Assembly (NCBI RefSeq): GCF_008711465.1
Contig: NZ_VXKQ01000016.1
Coordinates: 1-64,000, forward strand
DNA from: Francisella sp. SYW-9
GTDB lineage: Bacteria; Pseudomonadota; Gammaproteobacteria; Francisellales; Francisellaceae
Reading direction: 5' to 3'
Length of the DNA stretch: 64,000 nucleotides
Part shown: piece by piece, positions 16,547 through 25,985 of the stretch
Layout: each line of letters opens with the position of its first letter
How positions within the stretch are numbered: position 1 is the first letter of the stretch
Program-made: the position numbers and the translations under genes
The notes under the pieces: generated by a model
The model's input: the letters and a program-made list of their open reading frames with translations, nothing else
What the model was told of the DNA's origin: nothing
Databases searched by the model: none

Positions 16547-17947
16547 ATGGGTAAATTAGCTTCGGTATTTGCTAGTGTTAATCAAGAATTCTCAAATTAT
16601 GAATTAAAGCCTGAAATATCTAACTTGCCAGGTTGGTTTAGTGGGCAGATATTGCGAGTTGGTCCCGCTAAGTTTGAGTATGGCAAGATAAAGTTAAATC
16701 ATTGGTTTGATGGTTTAGCTATGTTATATAGCTTTAAAAATGATTCAAAAGGGGTTCATTTTTCAAATAAGTACTTAAAATCAGAGCAATATTTAGCCGC
16801 AAAAAAAGGCAGAATGAAGTACGATGAGTTTGGTACTATGGTACCTTCAAAGTTTAAAAAAATAACAGCTATAATAAAGACAATTTTTGGGTTACAAACA
16901 GAAAAGCCAAGCTTTAATGTAAATATTCTTAATATAAAAAATAAATTACTAACTACTAGCGAAGTTACTACTATGCTTGAGTTTGATAGAAAAGAGCTCA
17001 AAACTTTAAAAGAGTTTAAATTCACTGATGGTCTTAAAGGACAGTTTAGTTGCGCTCACCCACAGTTTGATCCAGTTACAAAAGAGCAGTTTAATTTCGT
17101 CGTTGATATTTCTAAAGATTGCAAATACAGTCTTTATAAAGTCTCAAAAGATAGTTGTGAAAGAGAAATATTACACCAGTTTTCTAATCAGCGGTTTATT
17201 TATAATCATACTTTATTTTTAACAAAAAATTACGTTATGCTATATTTAGGTCCTTTAAGAGCTAACCCGATAGACTTTCTATCTAAACCAATTTCAGAAG
17301 TTATATCTCATGATAATAATGCAAAATGTCAGTTACTAATAGTAAATAGAAATACACACGAAACAAAACTTATTGATGCTCCTAGTTTTGTTATGTTGCA
17401 TACTGCAAATGCTTTTGAAAAAGACCAAAAAATTAATTTAGATTTTATAGAATATACAGATAATCTAGAGCCTTACAAAAAGTTTTATTTTGAAAATATA
17501 AATAATGATGATTGTAAGCTTGAAATGCAAGTTAGTAGGGTGATTATAGACCTTGAAAATAATTTAGCTGATAAAGTAATAATTGCAGATAAAAACGCTG
17601 AGTTTGCGAGAATCAATGAGAAGTTTCTGACTAAAAATTATCAGTTTATGTATTTAGCAAATCGTAAAGATCAAGCCGAGTTTTTTAACAGTATAATAAA
17701 AATAGATTTATATAATAATGGTGTTTCTGAGTATGATTTTGGGAATGATTATGTTTCAGAACCTATTTTTATTGCTAATCCAGAAGCAAAGAGCGAAGAT
17801 GATGGTTTAATCTTTGCTAATGTAATCGATAGTAGTAAAAAATTAAGTTATATTGTCTATTTAAATGCGACTGATTTAAGTCTAGTGTATAAAGCATATT
17901 TGCCAATCCAAATTCCACCAGCACTACATGGGATTTACTTAAAGTAG
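16547..17947 (+). CDS. Carotenoid oxygenase (CCD/RPE65 family)
   Basis: This 466-residue non-haem iron enzyme is predicted to cleave a conjugated C=C bond in a carotenoid, apocarotenoid or stilbene-like compound with O2. The four iron-binding histidines are in place: H171 in CAHPQFD, H221 in YNHTLF, H285 in LHTANAFE and H461 in HGIYLK six residues from the end. The N-terminal LPGWFSGQILRVGPAKFEYG and NHWFDGLAMLYSF motifs also match. No carotenoid biosynthesis genes are seen in the window, so the substrate is open. The next gene, a HAD phosphatase, starts only 8 bp downstream, so the two are almost surely cotranscribed. Confidence 0.88.
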   Translation: MGKLASVFASVNQEFSNYELKPEISNLPGWFSGQILRVGPAKFEYGKIKLNHWFDGLAMLYSFKNDSKGVHFSNKYLKSEQYLAAKKGRMKYDEFGTMVPSKFKKITAIIKTIFGLQTEKPSFNVNILNIKNKLLTTSEVTTMLEFDRKELKTLKEFKFTDGLKGQFSCAHPQFDPVTKEQFNFVVDISKDCKYSLYKVSKDSCEREILHQFSNQRFIYNHTLFLTKNYVMLYLGPLRANPIDFLSKPISEVISHDNNAKCQLLIVNRNTHETKLIDAPSFVMLHTANAFEKDQKINLDFIEYTDNLEPYKKFYFENINNDDCKLEMQVSRVIIDLENNLADKVIIADKNAEFARINEKFLTKNYQFMYLANRKDQAEFFNSIIKIDLYNNGVSEYDFGNDYVSEPIFIANPEAKSEDDGLIFANVIDSSKKLSYIVYLNATDLSLVYKAYLPIQIPPALHGIYLK

Positions 17948-17955
17948 AAATTTTT

Positions 17956-18603
17956 ATGAAAAATATAATATTTGATTTTGACTCGACTTTGATAAAAAAA
18001 GAATCATTAGAACTAATTTTAGAACCTCTATTAAAAGGCTTTCCAGAGAAGCTACTAGAAATTGAAAATATCACAAATTTAGGTATGCAAGGAGATCTTG
18101 ATTTTAGAGAATCTCTAGAAAGAAGGTTAGCTATAGCAAGTCCGACTAAACAAAGTATAAGAGATTTTGCAGATAAATATTGTCCAAATCTACTAACTCA
18201 AGGAATGTCAGAGCTAGTTGATATATTAAAACATAATGGTTATCAGATTTGGATATTTAGCGGGGGATTAACTGAGAGTATAGAGCCTTTTGCGGATTAT
18301 CTAGGGATTGCTCGACAAAATATCTTTGCGGTTGATATTAGCTGGGATGAGAACGATAGTTTTGTATCTCTTGATAACTCTAATGGCGCTTGTGATTCTA
18401 AACTAAAAGCATTTGAAAAGGCTAAAGACTTAATTAACGGTGAAGTTATTGTAGTAGGAGACGGTTATACTGATTACCAACTATATGAGGCTGGCTTTGC
18501 TAATAAGTTTATTGCTTATGTAGAACATGTTCAAAGACAGAAAGTTATTGAGGTTGCTAAATATCATTCTAATAATATAAATCAACTTAAATCTTTATTA
18601 TAA
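17956..18603 (+). CDS. HAD-superfamily phosphatase, SerB-like (IB subfamily)
   Basis: This 215-residue soluble phosphatase carries the HAD motifs: nucleophile DFDSTLI at residues 7-13 (motif I), FSGG near 98 (motif II), the conserved Lys region SKLKAFEKA near 150, and VVGDGYTDYQ near 170 (motif III). The layout is like phosphoserine phosphatase, but the N-terminal regulatory domain is missing and the cap sequence is divergent. SerB activity is possible but the operon link with a carotenoid oxygenase argues for caution. It starts 8 bp after the oxygenase gene. Confidence 0.82.
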   Translation: MKNIIFDFDSTLIKKESLELILEPLLKGFPEKLLEIENITNLGMQGDLDFRESLERRLAIASPTKQSIRDFADKYCPNLLTQGMSELVDILKHNGYQIWIFSGGLTESIEPFADYLGIARQNIFAVDISWDENDSFVSLDNSNGACDSKLKAFEKAKDLINGEVIVVGDGYTDYQLYEAGFANKFIAYVEHVQRQKVIEVAKYHSNNINQLKSLL

Positions 18604-18635
18604 TTTTGTAATTTATTATTTCCTTATTGTGGAAT

Positions 18636-18649
18636 GTGCATTTATGCAC
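18636..18649 (+). promoter_or_regulatory. Inverted repeat before the TauD-like gene
   Basis: GTGCAT at 18636-18641 and ATGCAC at 18644-18649 form a perfect 6-2-6 palindrome in the 130-bp gap between the HAD gene and the dioxygenase gene. A similar but imperfect sequence, GTGCACTTATGCAT, occurs in the noncoding region near 55786-55799. It may be an operator; nothing identifies the protein that would bind. Confidence 0.3.
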
Positions 18650-18733
18650 GTCAGTGTTTATGATTGCGCCAATTTATTAATTTTAGTATTGAGCTTATTA
18701 TATTCACAGAAACACCACAAAAAGGAGCAAAAA

Positions 18734-19558
18734 ATGAATAAAGCGGAGAACAAAATTAAGCAAACATCTATGGGTAAAGATATTAATTTAACCGAAATAA
18801 ATCAAGAGTCTGTAGGTAAAATAATTCAAGCAGTTTCTAAAAATAGTATTGTTAATATTAAAGGCAAAAAACTTACTCCAGCAGATCTTCACGAGATAAC
18901 AAATAAGTTTGGTGAGACTATAACTTTATCAGAAGGCTTGGCATTTAATAATCAGATTCGAGACCTAAAAACAGTAGTAAAAATTTCAAATATTGATAAA
19001 AATGGAAACCTGATTAAAAATCATAAAGGTACTGAATGCTGGTATCAAGATGGTGACTTTAGGCCTGGTAAGGGTATATACGTATGGAACTTTTTGCATG
19101 CTCATACCGTACCAAATATTGGAGGGGAAACAGGATTCTTAGATGGTCAAAGAATTTTAAAGGTAATTCCACAATGGTTAAAAGAGTTTTTTGACACTAA
19201 CAAGTTAAAAATAACTCCAAAAAATATACCTGATTTTGATACTGAAACCGCCAATAAAATTGATGAGGTGATTCATAACTGTATACAAACTCACCCTGTT
19301 ACAGGTACTCCTAGTTTGTATCTAGGAAGTATGAAAGTCGCAGAGATCAATGGCTTATCTAATTCATTATGGCATCAAATAAGAGAGTACCTTATGAGTC
19401 GCTTTGATAGTCCAGAAAATAGATATATCCATAATTGGGAGCCAGGTGATACATTGATTTGGGATAGTACTTTAGTATATCATCGTTCTATGGGAGGCTA
19501 TGGAGATGAACCACGTTTGCTTTACCGTACACAGGCAAAAATGTTTCAATGCAATTAA
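18734..19558 (+). CDS. TauD/TfdA-family Fe(II)/2-oxoglutarate dioxygenase, altered metal site
   Basis: From the ATG at 18734, preceded by AAGGAG, the product has 274 residues; the frame extends upstream to 18629 but that part has no ribosome binding site and is unlike the family. TauD-type features are NFLHAHTVPNIGGETGFLDG in the middle and WEPGDTLIWDSTLVYHRSMG at the end. The distal ligand is H250 and the 2-oxoglutarate arginine is R261, with the same spacing as H255/R266 in E. coli TauD. The first ligand pair should read HxD, but here it is Y104-Q-D106 (CWYQDGDF). A TAT codon at 19043-19045 could come from CAT by one C to T change. The enzyme may be inactive or use a different metal site. 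Substrate unknown. Confidence 0.78.
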   Translation: MNKAENKIKQTSMGKDINLTEINQESVGKIIQAVSKNSIVNIKGKKLTPADLHEITNKFGETITLSEGLAFNNQIRDLKTVVKISNIDKNGNLIKNHKGTECWYQDGDFRPGKGIYVWNFLHAHTVPNIGGETGFLDGQRILKVIPQWLKEFFDTNKLKITPKNIPDFDTETANKIDEVIHNCIQTHPVTGTPSLYLGSMKVAEINGLSNSLWHQIREYLMSRFDSPENRYIHNWEPGDTLIWDSTLVYHRSMGGYGDEPRLLYRTQAKMFQCN

Positions 19559-19594
19559 GTAAACAATTATAAAAAATGAATATGGAAAGACTAT

Positions 19595-20887
19595 ATGAGT
19601 GTTTTTAAGAAAAGTTTTCTTTGGGCTATAACAGAAGTGTTCTTTATTTTGAGTATTTTTGTAGCTGTTCTTTTTGGAATATATGGCTCTGATATTCAGT
19701 ATAATAATCATTTATCAGCTACTGAATTATCTATAATTTCAGGAACTTTTTTTATAGTCTTTTCATTATCCCAACTTTTTGCTGGAATTCTTATTGACAA
19801 AACTTCTCCGCGATTATTTTTAGGAGGATCTGCTATAGTTTCTGCTTTAGGATGTGTCATTTTTGCTAATACATCGGCTTTTGAAGTTCTATTATTATCT
19901 AGAGTGTTATTAGGTTTAGGTTTGGGGTGTGCGTTTTTAAGTGTCATTTATACGATTCAATCAAGCTTTCCAGAGGAGAGGTTTGTACTTTTTGTATCTA
20001 TTAGTCTATGTGTGGCAAATATTCTAGTAGGAACAATGGGCATGGTTTCAGGGAGTTTCCTATCTGGACACTCATATAACTTTAGTTTTACTATTTTAGC
20101 AATACTATTGTTTATTGTTGGAATTCTTCTTATGGCTTTATTCGATAAAAATGTCTCAAAACAGCAAGTTACCAAAAGCAAACAAGGTGAAAAATCACTA
20201 TTTCAGATGTTAAAAGAGATTTTTACTAAAAGAAGTTTTTGGTTTTCTGTATTATTTTTTATAGGATTATTAAGTGGTATTTTAACATTTTCAGACTTAT
20301 TTAATGTAAGTTATCAGATGGATACTTTTGGCATTAGTCATGAAAATGCTATTAGTCTTAATGGAATGATACCAATAGGAATGGCCGTGGGAGCGCCTTT
20401 AGCGGGGTGGTTGTCATCTAGGTATTCAAACCAGCTTGTAGCAATAGGTTTTAGTTTTATAGCTCTTTTGTCTATTATTCTAATTTTATATGTTCCTTTT
20501 TCTGAATATTATCGCTTAGAAATAAGCTATATAGTAAATTTTATATTTGGAGTAGGATGTGGTAGTACAATTTTGGCCTATGAAGAGATTCGCTTGACAG
20601 TTAGTAGTTTAAGTAGTCGAATGTTAGCTAACTCACTTATTTTAACAATTGCACATTTGTTTAATGGCCTCATTTTACAGCCATTAATTGGATTTATTGT
20701 TGATCACACTACTGTAGCTGAAGATAGGTTTTATGTTTTATTTAGTGCAAACTATATGCGTTGGTTATATGATGATAGTATCAATAACTTATGGCATAGG
20801 TATGATGGTGGATTGTCTCTTATAACTTTTGTTTTAGTTATTAGTTTTATATCAAGTATATTTTTTAAGTCAAAAAAATTTAGTTAG
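19595..20887 (+). CDS. MFS transporter
   Basis: This 430-residue inner membrane protein has about twelve membrane segments. A family start is visible in SGTFFIVFSLSQLFAGILID and the following KTSPRLFLGG. It follows the TauD-like gene by 36 bp and is probably cotranscribed with it, so it may move the substrate or product of the upstream enzymes. Import and export cannot be told apart from sequence. Its stop overlaps the convergent DUF475 gene by 8 bp. Confidence 0.8.
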   Translation: MSVFKKSFLWAITEVFFILSIFVAVLFGIYGSDIQYNNHLSATELSIISGTFFIVFSLSQLFAGILIDKTSPRLFLGGSAIVSALGCVIFANTSAFEVLLLSRVLLGLGLGCAFLSVIYTIQSSFPEERFVLFVSISLCVANILVGTMGMVSGSFLSGHSYNFSFTILAILLFIVGILLMALFDKNVSKQQVTKSKQGEKSLFQMLKEIFTKRSFWFSVLFFIGLLSGILTFSDLFNVSYQMDTFGISHENAISLNGMIPIGMAVGAPLAGWLSSRYSNQLVAIGFSFIALLSIILILYVPFSEYYRLEISYIVNFIFGVGCGSTILAYEEIRLTVSSLSSRMLANSLILTIAHLFNGLILQPLIGFIVDHTTVAEDRFYVLFSANYMRWLYDDSINNLWHRYDGGLSLITFVLVISFISSIFFKSKKFS

Positions 20888-21902
20888 ATATTTTTCTATT
20901 ATTAAGAATTGAGTGAATAAATGCTATTGCTAATATCACTATACCTATAGAGCCACTAAACCATTCTGGAATATTAATAAATATTTTTAATAGTAGTATT
21001 GCAGCCAAAAAGCCTATTGCGTAATGAGCGCCATGTTCAAGGTATATGTATTTGGCTAACGTTTTTTTCTCAACAAAAAGTATAGTTAAAGATCTAACAA
21101 ACATAGCACCAATACCAAGGCCTATCATTATTATGATGATATTTGTACTAATAGCAAAAGCTCCAACAACTCCATCAAAGCTAAAAGATGCATCAATTAT
21201 CTCTAGATAAATAAAGCCCATCAAACCATTACGAGCCACATCTAGGGTACTAACTTTAGCTGAATCAAAGAATGAGTTAAGTAGGCCTAAGCCTTCATGA
21301 ACAATTATACCTAAGAGATATGCTATAGCTAGCTCTCCTTGATATGGAGTATCTGCAATATAAATTACAATAAGACCAATAACAACTGCAAAGAAAATGT
21401 AGCCGCCATTATATTGGCGAACTTTGTTTGTTAATTGGTTATTTTCAATTAGAGGTATCCAGTGATGTCCTTCATTTTCACTAAGGAAAAAGTTTAAAAA
21501 TACCATAAGTAGGAAGCTACCACCAAAACTACAAATATATGGCATAGAATGTTCTAATATTTGTTGGTATTTTTCGGGGTCATTTAATGCTAGGTGTATT
21601 ACATTTATAAAGTGAGCACCACTGGAAAGAGTTACTAATAATATAGGAAATATTAGACGCATTCCAAATACTGCGATAGGAATTCCTAGATAAATAAAAA
21701 TTTTTTGCCATTTCTTTGACATTTGACCAAGCACTTTTGCATTTATAATAGCATTGTCAAAACTTAGTGATATCTCTAGTGCGGCTAATATTAATACTGT
21801 ATATGTTGTAGCTAAAGGTATCGAAGGATATAAACACTCTCCAAGGACTATACCAATAGCGGTTACGATAATTGATCCGTAGAAATATTTTAAATTTTTC
21901 AA
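20880..21902 (-). CDS. DUF475 family membrane protein (TerC-like)
   Basis: This 340-residue protein has about nine to ten membrane segments. It contains the repeated LysE/TerC-superfamily-like motif ALEISLSFDNAIINAKVLG near residue 41 and the related EIIDASFSFDGVVGAFAIS near 235, each with Asp and Asn in the membrane, typical of DUF475. Relatives are proposed to move cations, but no substrate is established. It stands alone, convergent with the MFS gene. Confidence 0.8.
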   Translation of the reverse strand: MKNLKYFYGSIIVTAIGIVLGECLYPSIPLATTYTVLILAALEISLSFDNAIINAKVLGQMSKKWQKIFIYLGIPIAVFGMRLIFPILLVTLSSGAHFINVIHLALNDPEKYQQILEHSMPYICSFGGSFLLMVFLNFFLSENEGHHWIPLIENNQLTNKVRQYNGGYIFFAVVIGLIVIYIADTPYQGELAIAYLLGIIVHEGLGLLNSFFDSAKVSTLDVARNGLMGFIYLEIIDASFSFDGVVGAFAISTNIIIIMIGLGIGAMFVRSLTILFVEKKTLAKYIYLEHGAHYAIGFLAAILLLKIFINIPEWFSGSIGIVILAIAFIHSILNNRKISN

Positions 21903-21982
21903 AGTATCTTCGTTCTTATATTTTATAACGGATAGATTTTACCATATAATAATCTATTAATTGATATTTTAACTTAAATAGT

Positions 21983-22375
21983 ATGTCGGTAGCTTTATAT
22001 ACAATAATTTTTTTAGCAATATGTTTTTTTGTATGGCGTAATTTTATGAAAAATAAAGAATATGCTATAGGGGTTGCTGAGCGTTCGTCGCAAAAGCATA
22101 ATCTAGACTTATTAGATGATACAGTATGCTTACGTAAGATTACTGTGAAATTTGAAAATAAGAAAATAGTGTTTTATAGAGTGTATTCGTTTGACTATAA
22201 TACAGCAACCTGTGATGAGAGATATAGAGGGTATATAGTTATAAGAAACGGTAGGCTTGATGAAGTTGTGATATCAAATTTTGAAAAGGCAGATATTGTT
22301 AAAGAAAACATTATATCTGAGCAAGAGAACTCATCACATAAGCCAGCAAATAATATTATAGATTTTGATAATTAG
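21983..22375 (+). CDS. DUF3301 family protein
   Basis: This 130-residue protein has one N-terminal membrane anchor (YTIIFLAICFFVWRNFM) and a small cytoplasmic part. The segment AERSSQKHNLDLLDDTVCL followed by RKITVKF and a YSFDY motif matches DUF3301, a conserved gammaproteobacterial family without known function. The next gene begins 8 bp after its stop, so it heads a small operon with the GST-like gene and alr. Confidence 0.75.
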   Translation: MSVALYTIIFLAICFFVWRNFMKNKEYAIGVAERSSQKHNLDLLDDTVCLRKITVKFENKKIVFYRVYSFDYNTATCDERYRGYIVIRNGRLDEVVISNFEKADIVKENIISEQENSSHKPANNIIDFDN

Positions 22376-22383
22376 GAACGTAT

Positions 22384-23085
22384 ATGATTCATTTACAACA
22401 GTTACCCCCTTTAAAAGATAGAAACTATAGTTGTAGTCCATTTTGTTTGAAATTAGAACTTTATTTTAAAACTATGGATATTAACTATAAAAATCACTTT
22501 AACTTAGAGTTTAATAAATCTCCAACAGGTAAAATGCCATATATAGAAACTATGGGTAAGAAGTTTGCTGATAGTAATCTTATAATTAAAATGCTTGAGC
22601 AGCAAAATCAAGCAGGTATAGATGATCATTTGAGCTTAGAACAAAAAGCTATTTCGACAGCTTTTATTCGATTATGTGAAGATAGCTTATATTGGGTTGG
22701 AGTATATAGTCGTTGGGCAGATAAAAGTAATTTTAATTGGAAAAAAGATTTCATAGAAGCTACAAAGCTACCTAAGGCAATGGCTAGTATTATTTATCCT
22801 GTAGCTAAAAGAAATACATTACGCCAGCTTAAAGCAGTTGGAGTTGTTAATTTGACAAATGATGAGATTTACTCTAAGGCTGAGGAGAACTTATTAGCAA
22901 TATCAGGTTTTTTAAATGGTAAAAAACATTTCTTTAATGATCAAATTTCTCTAGTTGATGTAGTTGTGTTTAGTTTTGTTATTATGATTTATGATGGAAG
23001 TTGTGGAACACGTCTACAAAACTTTTTATCTAGTTTAGATATAGGTCATTTTATGGATAACATGAAGCATAAATTTAATATTTAG
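22384..23085 (+). CDS. Glutathione S-transferase-like protein (metaxin/FAXC type)
   Basis: The product has 233 residues. The N-terminal thioredoxin-like part (SPFCLKLELYFKTMDINYKN, then KSPTGKMPYIETMGKKFADS) and an all-helical C-terminal half with DQISLVDVVVFSFVI match the GST fold of the metaxin/Tom37/FAXC type. In bacteria these are soluble and of unclear reaction; the canonical GST catalytic Tyr or Ser cannot be identified with confidence. It is 8 bp after the DUF3301 gene and 11 bp before alr, so the three are likely one operon. Confidence 0.75.
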   Translation: MIHLQQLPPLKDRNYSCSPFCLKLELYFKTMDINYKNHFNLEFNKSPTGKMPYIETMGKKFADSNLIIKMLEQQNQAGIDDHLSLEQKAISTAFIRLCEDSLYWVGVYSRWADKSNFNWKKDFIEATKLPKAMASIIYPVAKRNTLRQLKAVGVVNLTNDEIYSKAEENLLAISGFLNGKKHFFNDQISLVDVVVFSFVIMIYDGSCGTRLQNFLSSLDIGHFMDNMKHKFNI

Positions 23086-23096
23086 GTGATTTTTAG

Positions 23097-24200
23097 ATGG
23101 ATATAAATTTTCTTGAGTTAGATATAGCTACATTAAGAAATAATATTTCTATAATAAAAAGATACACACAGACGAAACTGTGTCTACCAGTCAAGGCTAA
23201 TGCTTACGGCCACGATTTAAATATTGTTGTCAAGAATACAAAAGATCTAGTTGATTTTTATGCTACTGCATGTGCTAGTGAGGCTTTAGAGGTTTATAAA
23301 AATTGTTTGAATACACCTATACTAATATTTGGAACTATTGAAACTTGCTATCTTAAAGAGTTAATAGACAAAGAAATTAGACTCAGTATTCATAGATTTA
23401 GTGATATTGCAGAAATAGAATATTATGCAAAGCAGAACTCTAAAAAAGCTAAAGTACATATCTTTGCCAATACGGGCATGAATATGCTAGGAATAAATAG
23501 CGAGCATATTGCCGATATAGTAGATAAAGTTCAAAGATCTAAATATATTGATCTAGAAGGAGTATATAGTCATTTAGCTTGTGCTGATGAAAAAAATAAC
23601 TCATTTAATCAAGTACAAATAAATAGGTTTATAGAAATTCAACAATTTGTAAAAGCTATAAATAACCAAATCATTTGTCACTTAGCAAACTCATATGGAT
23701 GTATAGGTCAGAATAATATAGCTTTTGATATGGTTAGACCGGGGATATTAAGTTATGGCTTTTTACCTGATTTTAATGTTTCTAAACAATTAGAAGCTAT
23801 TAAGCCGGTTGCAAGCTTGGTTACACAAATAGTGAAGCTAATAAAGTTAGATAAAATATTTGAGGTTGGATACTCTATAAGTTATGTTGGCAAAAAAGGT
23901 GAGCATATAGCTATACTTCCAGTGGGTTATGGAGATGGCTTCCCTCGGACTCTTGGAAACAATGGTTTTGTTTATATTCAAGATAGCTATTATCCTATAA
24001 TTGGTAGAGTAAATATGGATGCATTAGCAATATCTCTAGGTAGTAATGATCAAAGTTTTGAAGTCGGTGACAGAGTAGAGCTTATATCAAATAAGCCTGA
24101 AAGGTTAAATAGTGCTAAAGCTATAGCCAAAAACTTACAAACTATAGAATACGACATTATCGCTACTTTAAATCAAAGAATTCTTAGAAAAGAAACCTAG
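23097..24200 (+). CDS. alr: Alanine racemase
   Basis: This 367-residue PLP enzyme makes D-alanine for peptidoglycan. The PLP lysine is K33 in LPVKANAYGHD. The second catalytic tyrosine lies in VGYSISYVGKKGEH near residue 265, and the conserved GYGDGFPR and GRVNMDALAI motifs follow. The length is normal. It starts 11 bp after the GST-like gene, with AGGTGA as the ribosome binding site. Confidence 0.95.
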   Translation: MDINFLELDIATLRNNISIIKRYTQTKLCLPVKANAYGHDLNIVVKNTKDLVDFYATACASEALEVYKNCLNTPILIFGTIETCYLKELIDKEIRLSIHRFSDIAEIEYYAKQNSKKAKVHIFANTGMNMLGINSEHIADIVDKVQRSKYIDLEGVYSHLACADEKNNSFNQVQINRFIEIQQFVKAINNQIICHLANSYGCIGQNNIAFDMVRPGILSYGFLPDFNVSKQLEAIKPVASLVTQIVKLIKLDKIFEVGYSISYVGKKGEHIAILPVGYGDGFPRTLGNNGFVYIQDSYYPIIGRVNMDALAISLGSNDQSFEVGDRVELISNKPERLNSAKAIAKNLQTIEYDIIATLNQRILRKET

Positions 24201-24279
24201 CCTCAAGTCATTATAAAACTTTACTTTTAATTACTCTGAACATAAACTGAAAGTTACGGTATAAAAAAATATTTGTTTT

Positions 24280-25890
24280 ATGGCAAAAAATAAGCTAACT
24301 GTAGGTAGCCTTATAGCAATAGGTATAGGGACTATTATGGGTTCTGGCTGGATGTTTTCAGCACAATACACTTCTGAGTATGCTGGTCCAGCTTCGATAT
24401 TATCTTGGATTATTGGTGCAGTTTTGATGGTTTTTATCGCATTAACATTTGCAGAAAGCTGTACTATTGTTCCTGTGCAAGGGTCTTCATCTAGAATACC
24501 TCATATAACTCATGGTACATTACTAAGCTATATCTTTGCATGGATTACATGGATTTCTTATCTAGTTTTAGCTCCTATAGAAGTGCAAGCTGTAATACAA
24601 TATTTGGCAGTTTTTTATCCTAGTTTAATAAATGTCAAAACAGGTGCTCTATCAGGGTATGGAACTCCATTAGCTATATTACTATTGTTAATGTTTTGTG
24701 CTTTCAACTTTTATTCATTAAGATGGTTAGTAAAGATCAATAATATAATTACTTTATTTAAAGTTGTTGTTCCAATAATTATTGGAGGATCTTTATTAGC
24801 TTTATGCTATACATTACCTCAACTAAGTTCAAAAACAGTTGAACATAGTTTCAAATTTATGCCATATGGAATGAATGGAGTATTTTCAGCGATATCTTTA
24901 GGTGGTATTGGTTATGCCTTTGTAGGTTTTAAAACTATTGTTGAAATGGCTGGTAATACAAAGAATCCTTCAAAAGCTATCCCTATAGCGACTATAGGAA
25001 CAATAGTCACTTGCTTGTTTATTTTTTTGTTTTTACAAATTGCATATGTAACAATAGCTTCTAAATATTTACATGGTAATCAATGGGGAGTGCAATATCT
25101 TTTCCCTAAAGGTAACTCTAGCTTTGGAGCATTTGCTTTAATTGCTCAAGATTTAGGTCAGACTTGGATTATGTACTTTTTGTATTTTGGAGCGATATTA
25201 TTTCCATTAGTTGCTGGGTTACTATATTTTTGTGTGGCCTTAAACTCATTAAATGCAATGGTATCAAATGGCTATATGCCAAAAGTATTGAATAAATTAA
25301 ACCCTGTTACAAATAAGCCTCTTTATGCAATTATTTTAAATTTTTTGATTGCTATGATAATGTTTGCACCATTCCCAGGATGGCAAACAATGACAACATT
25401 TTTAACTTCATTAATATCTTTAACATATTTAACAGGTGCCACTTCAACTTTAGCTATGAGACATAGACTTCCAAACATTCATAGACCTTTTAAATTAAAA
25501 GGAGTATTTTTAATATCTTTATTAGGTGTTTTCTCATCTACATTAGTCTTCTTGTGGAGTGGTTGGGATATCGTATCTAAATCAGGCATAGCTATTTGTA
25601 TAGCTATCTTTATGCTTGGAGCATATAGAAACTTTGGAGCTGATAAATCAGAAAAAATCTCTTGGCACTTTAAGCAGTCTATCTGGTTTTGGTTCTATAT
25701 TGTCGCTGTATCAATAGTGTCATATTTGAGTAATTTTGGTGGGATAGGAATTTTAGACTTTTATTCAGCAGCAGCTGTTTTGTTAATTATTAGTTTTATT
25801 ACTTGTATTATCGCTAAACAATATTGCCTAACAGCAGATGAAATACAGCAAGGTATAGAAGCGGCACTACATCAGCAAAATGCCCACTAA
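24280..25890 (+). CDS. APC-superfamily amino acid permease
   Basis: This 536-residue inner membrane protein has about twelve to fourteen membrane segments. The family signature is the N-terminal GSLIAIGIGTIMGSGWMFSA, with the conserved glycines of segment 1, and GGIGYAFVGFKTIVEMAGNT with the region before segment 6. A substrate cannot be chosen: the group includes amino acid/proton symporters and antiporters. It starts 79 bp after alr. Confidence 0.85.
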   Translation: MAKNKLTVGSLIAIGIGTIMGSGWMFSAQYTSEYAGPASILSWIIGAVLMVFIALTFAESCTIVPVQGSSSRIPHITHGTLLSYIFAWITWISYLVLAPIEVQAVIQYLAVFYPSLINVKTGALSGYGTPLAILLLLMFCAFNFYSLRWLVKINNIITLFKVVVPIIIGGSLLALCYTLPQLSSKTVEHSFKFMPYGMNGVFSAISLGGIGYAFVGFKTIVEMAGNTKNPSKAIPIATIGTIVTCLFIFLFLQIAYVTIASKYLHGNQWGVQYLFPKGNSSFGAFALIAQDLGQTWIMYFLYFGAILFPLVAGLLYFCVALNSLNAMVSNGYMPKVLNKLNPVTNKPLYAIILNFLIAMIMFAPFPGWQTMTTFLTSLISLTYLTGATSTLAMRHRLPNIHRPFKLKGVFLISLLGVFSSTLVFLWSGWDIVSKSGIAICIAIFMLGAYRNFGADKSEKISWHFKQSIWFWFYIVAVSIVSYLSNFGGIGILDFYSAAAVLLIISFITCIIAKQYCLTADEIQQGIEAALHQQNAH

Positions 25891-25985
25891 TCTATATTTT
25901 GTTTATTTAGTTGCATAGGTTATTGTTTTAATAATTTTCAAATGACTGTATTATTATTTATTAAATAATTATCTAAAATATTTTT

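Noticed and set aside
18629-18733. N-terminal extension of the TauD-like protein
   Set aside because: There is no ribosome binding site at 18629, the segment contains a palindrome, and AAGGAG precedes the ATG at 18734.
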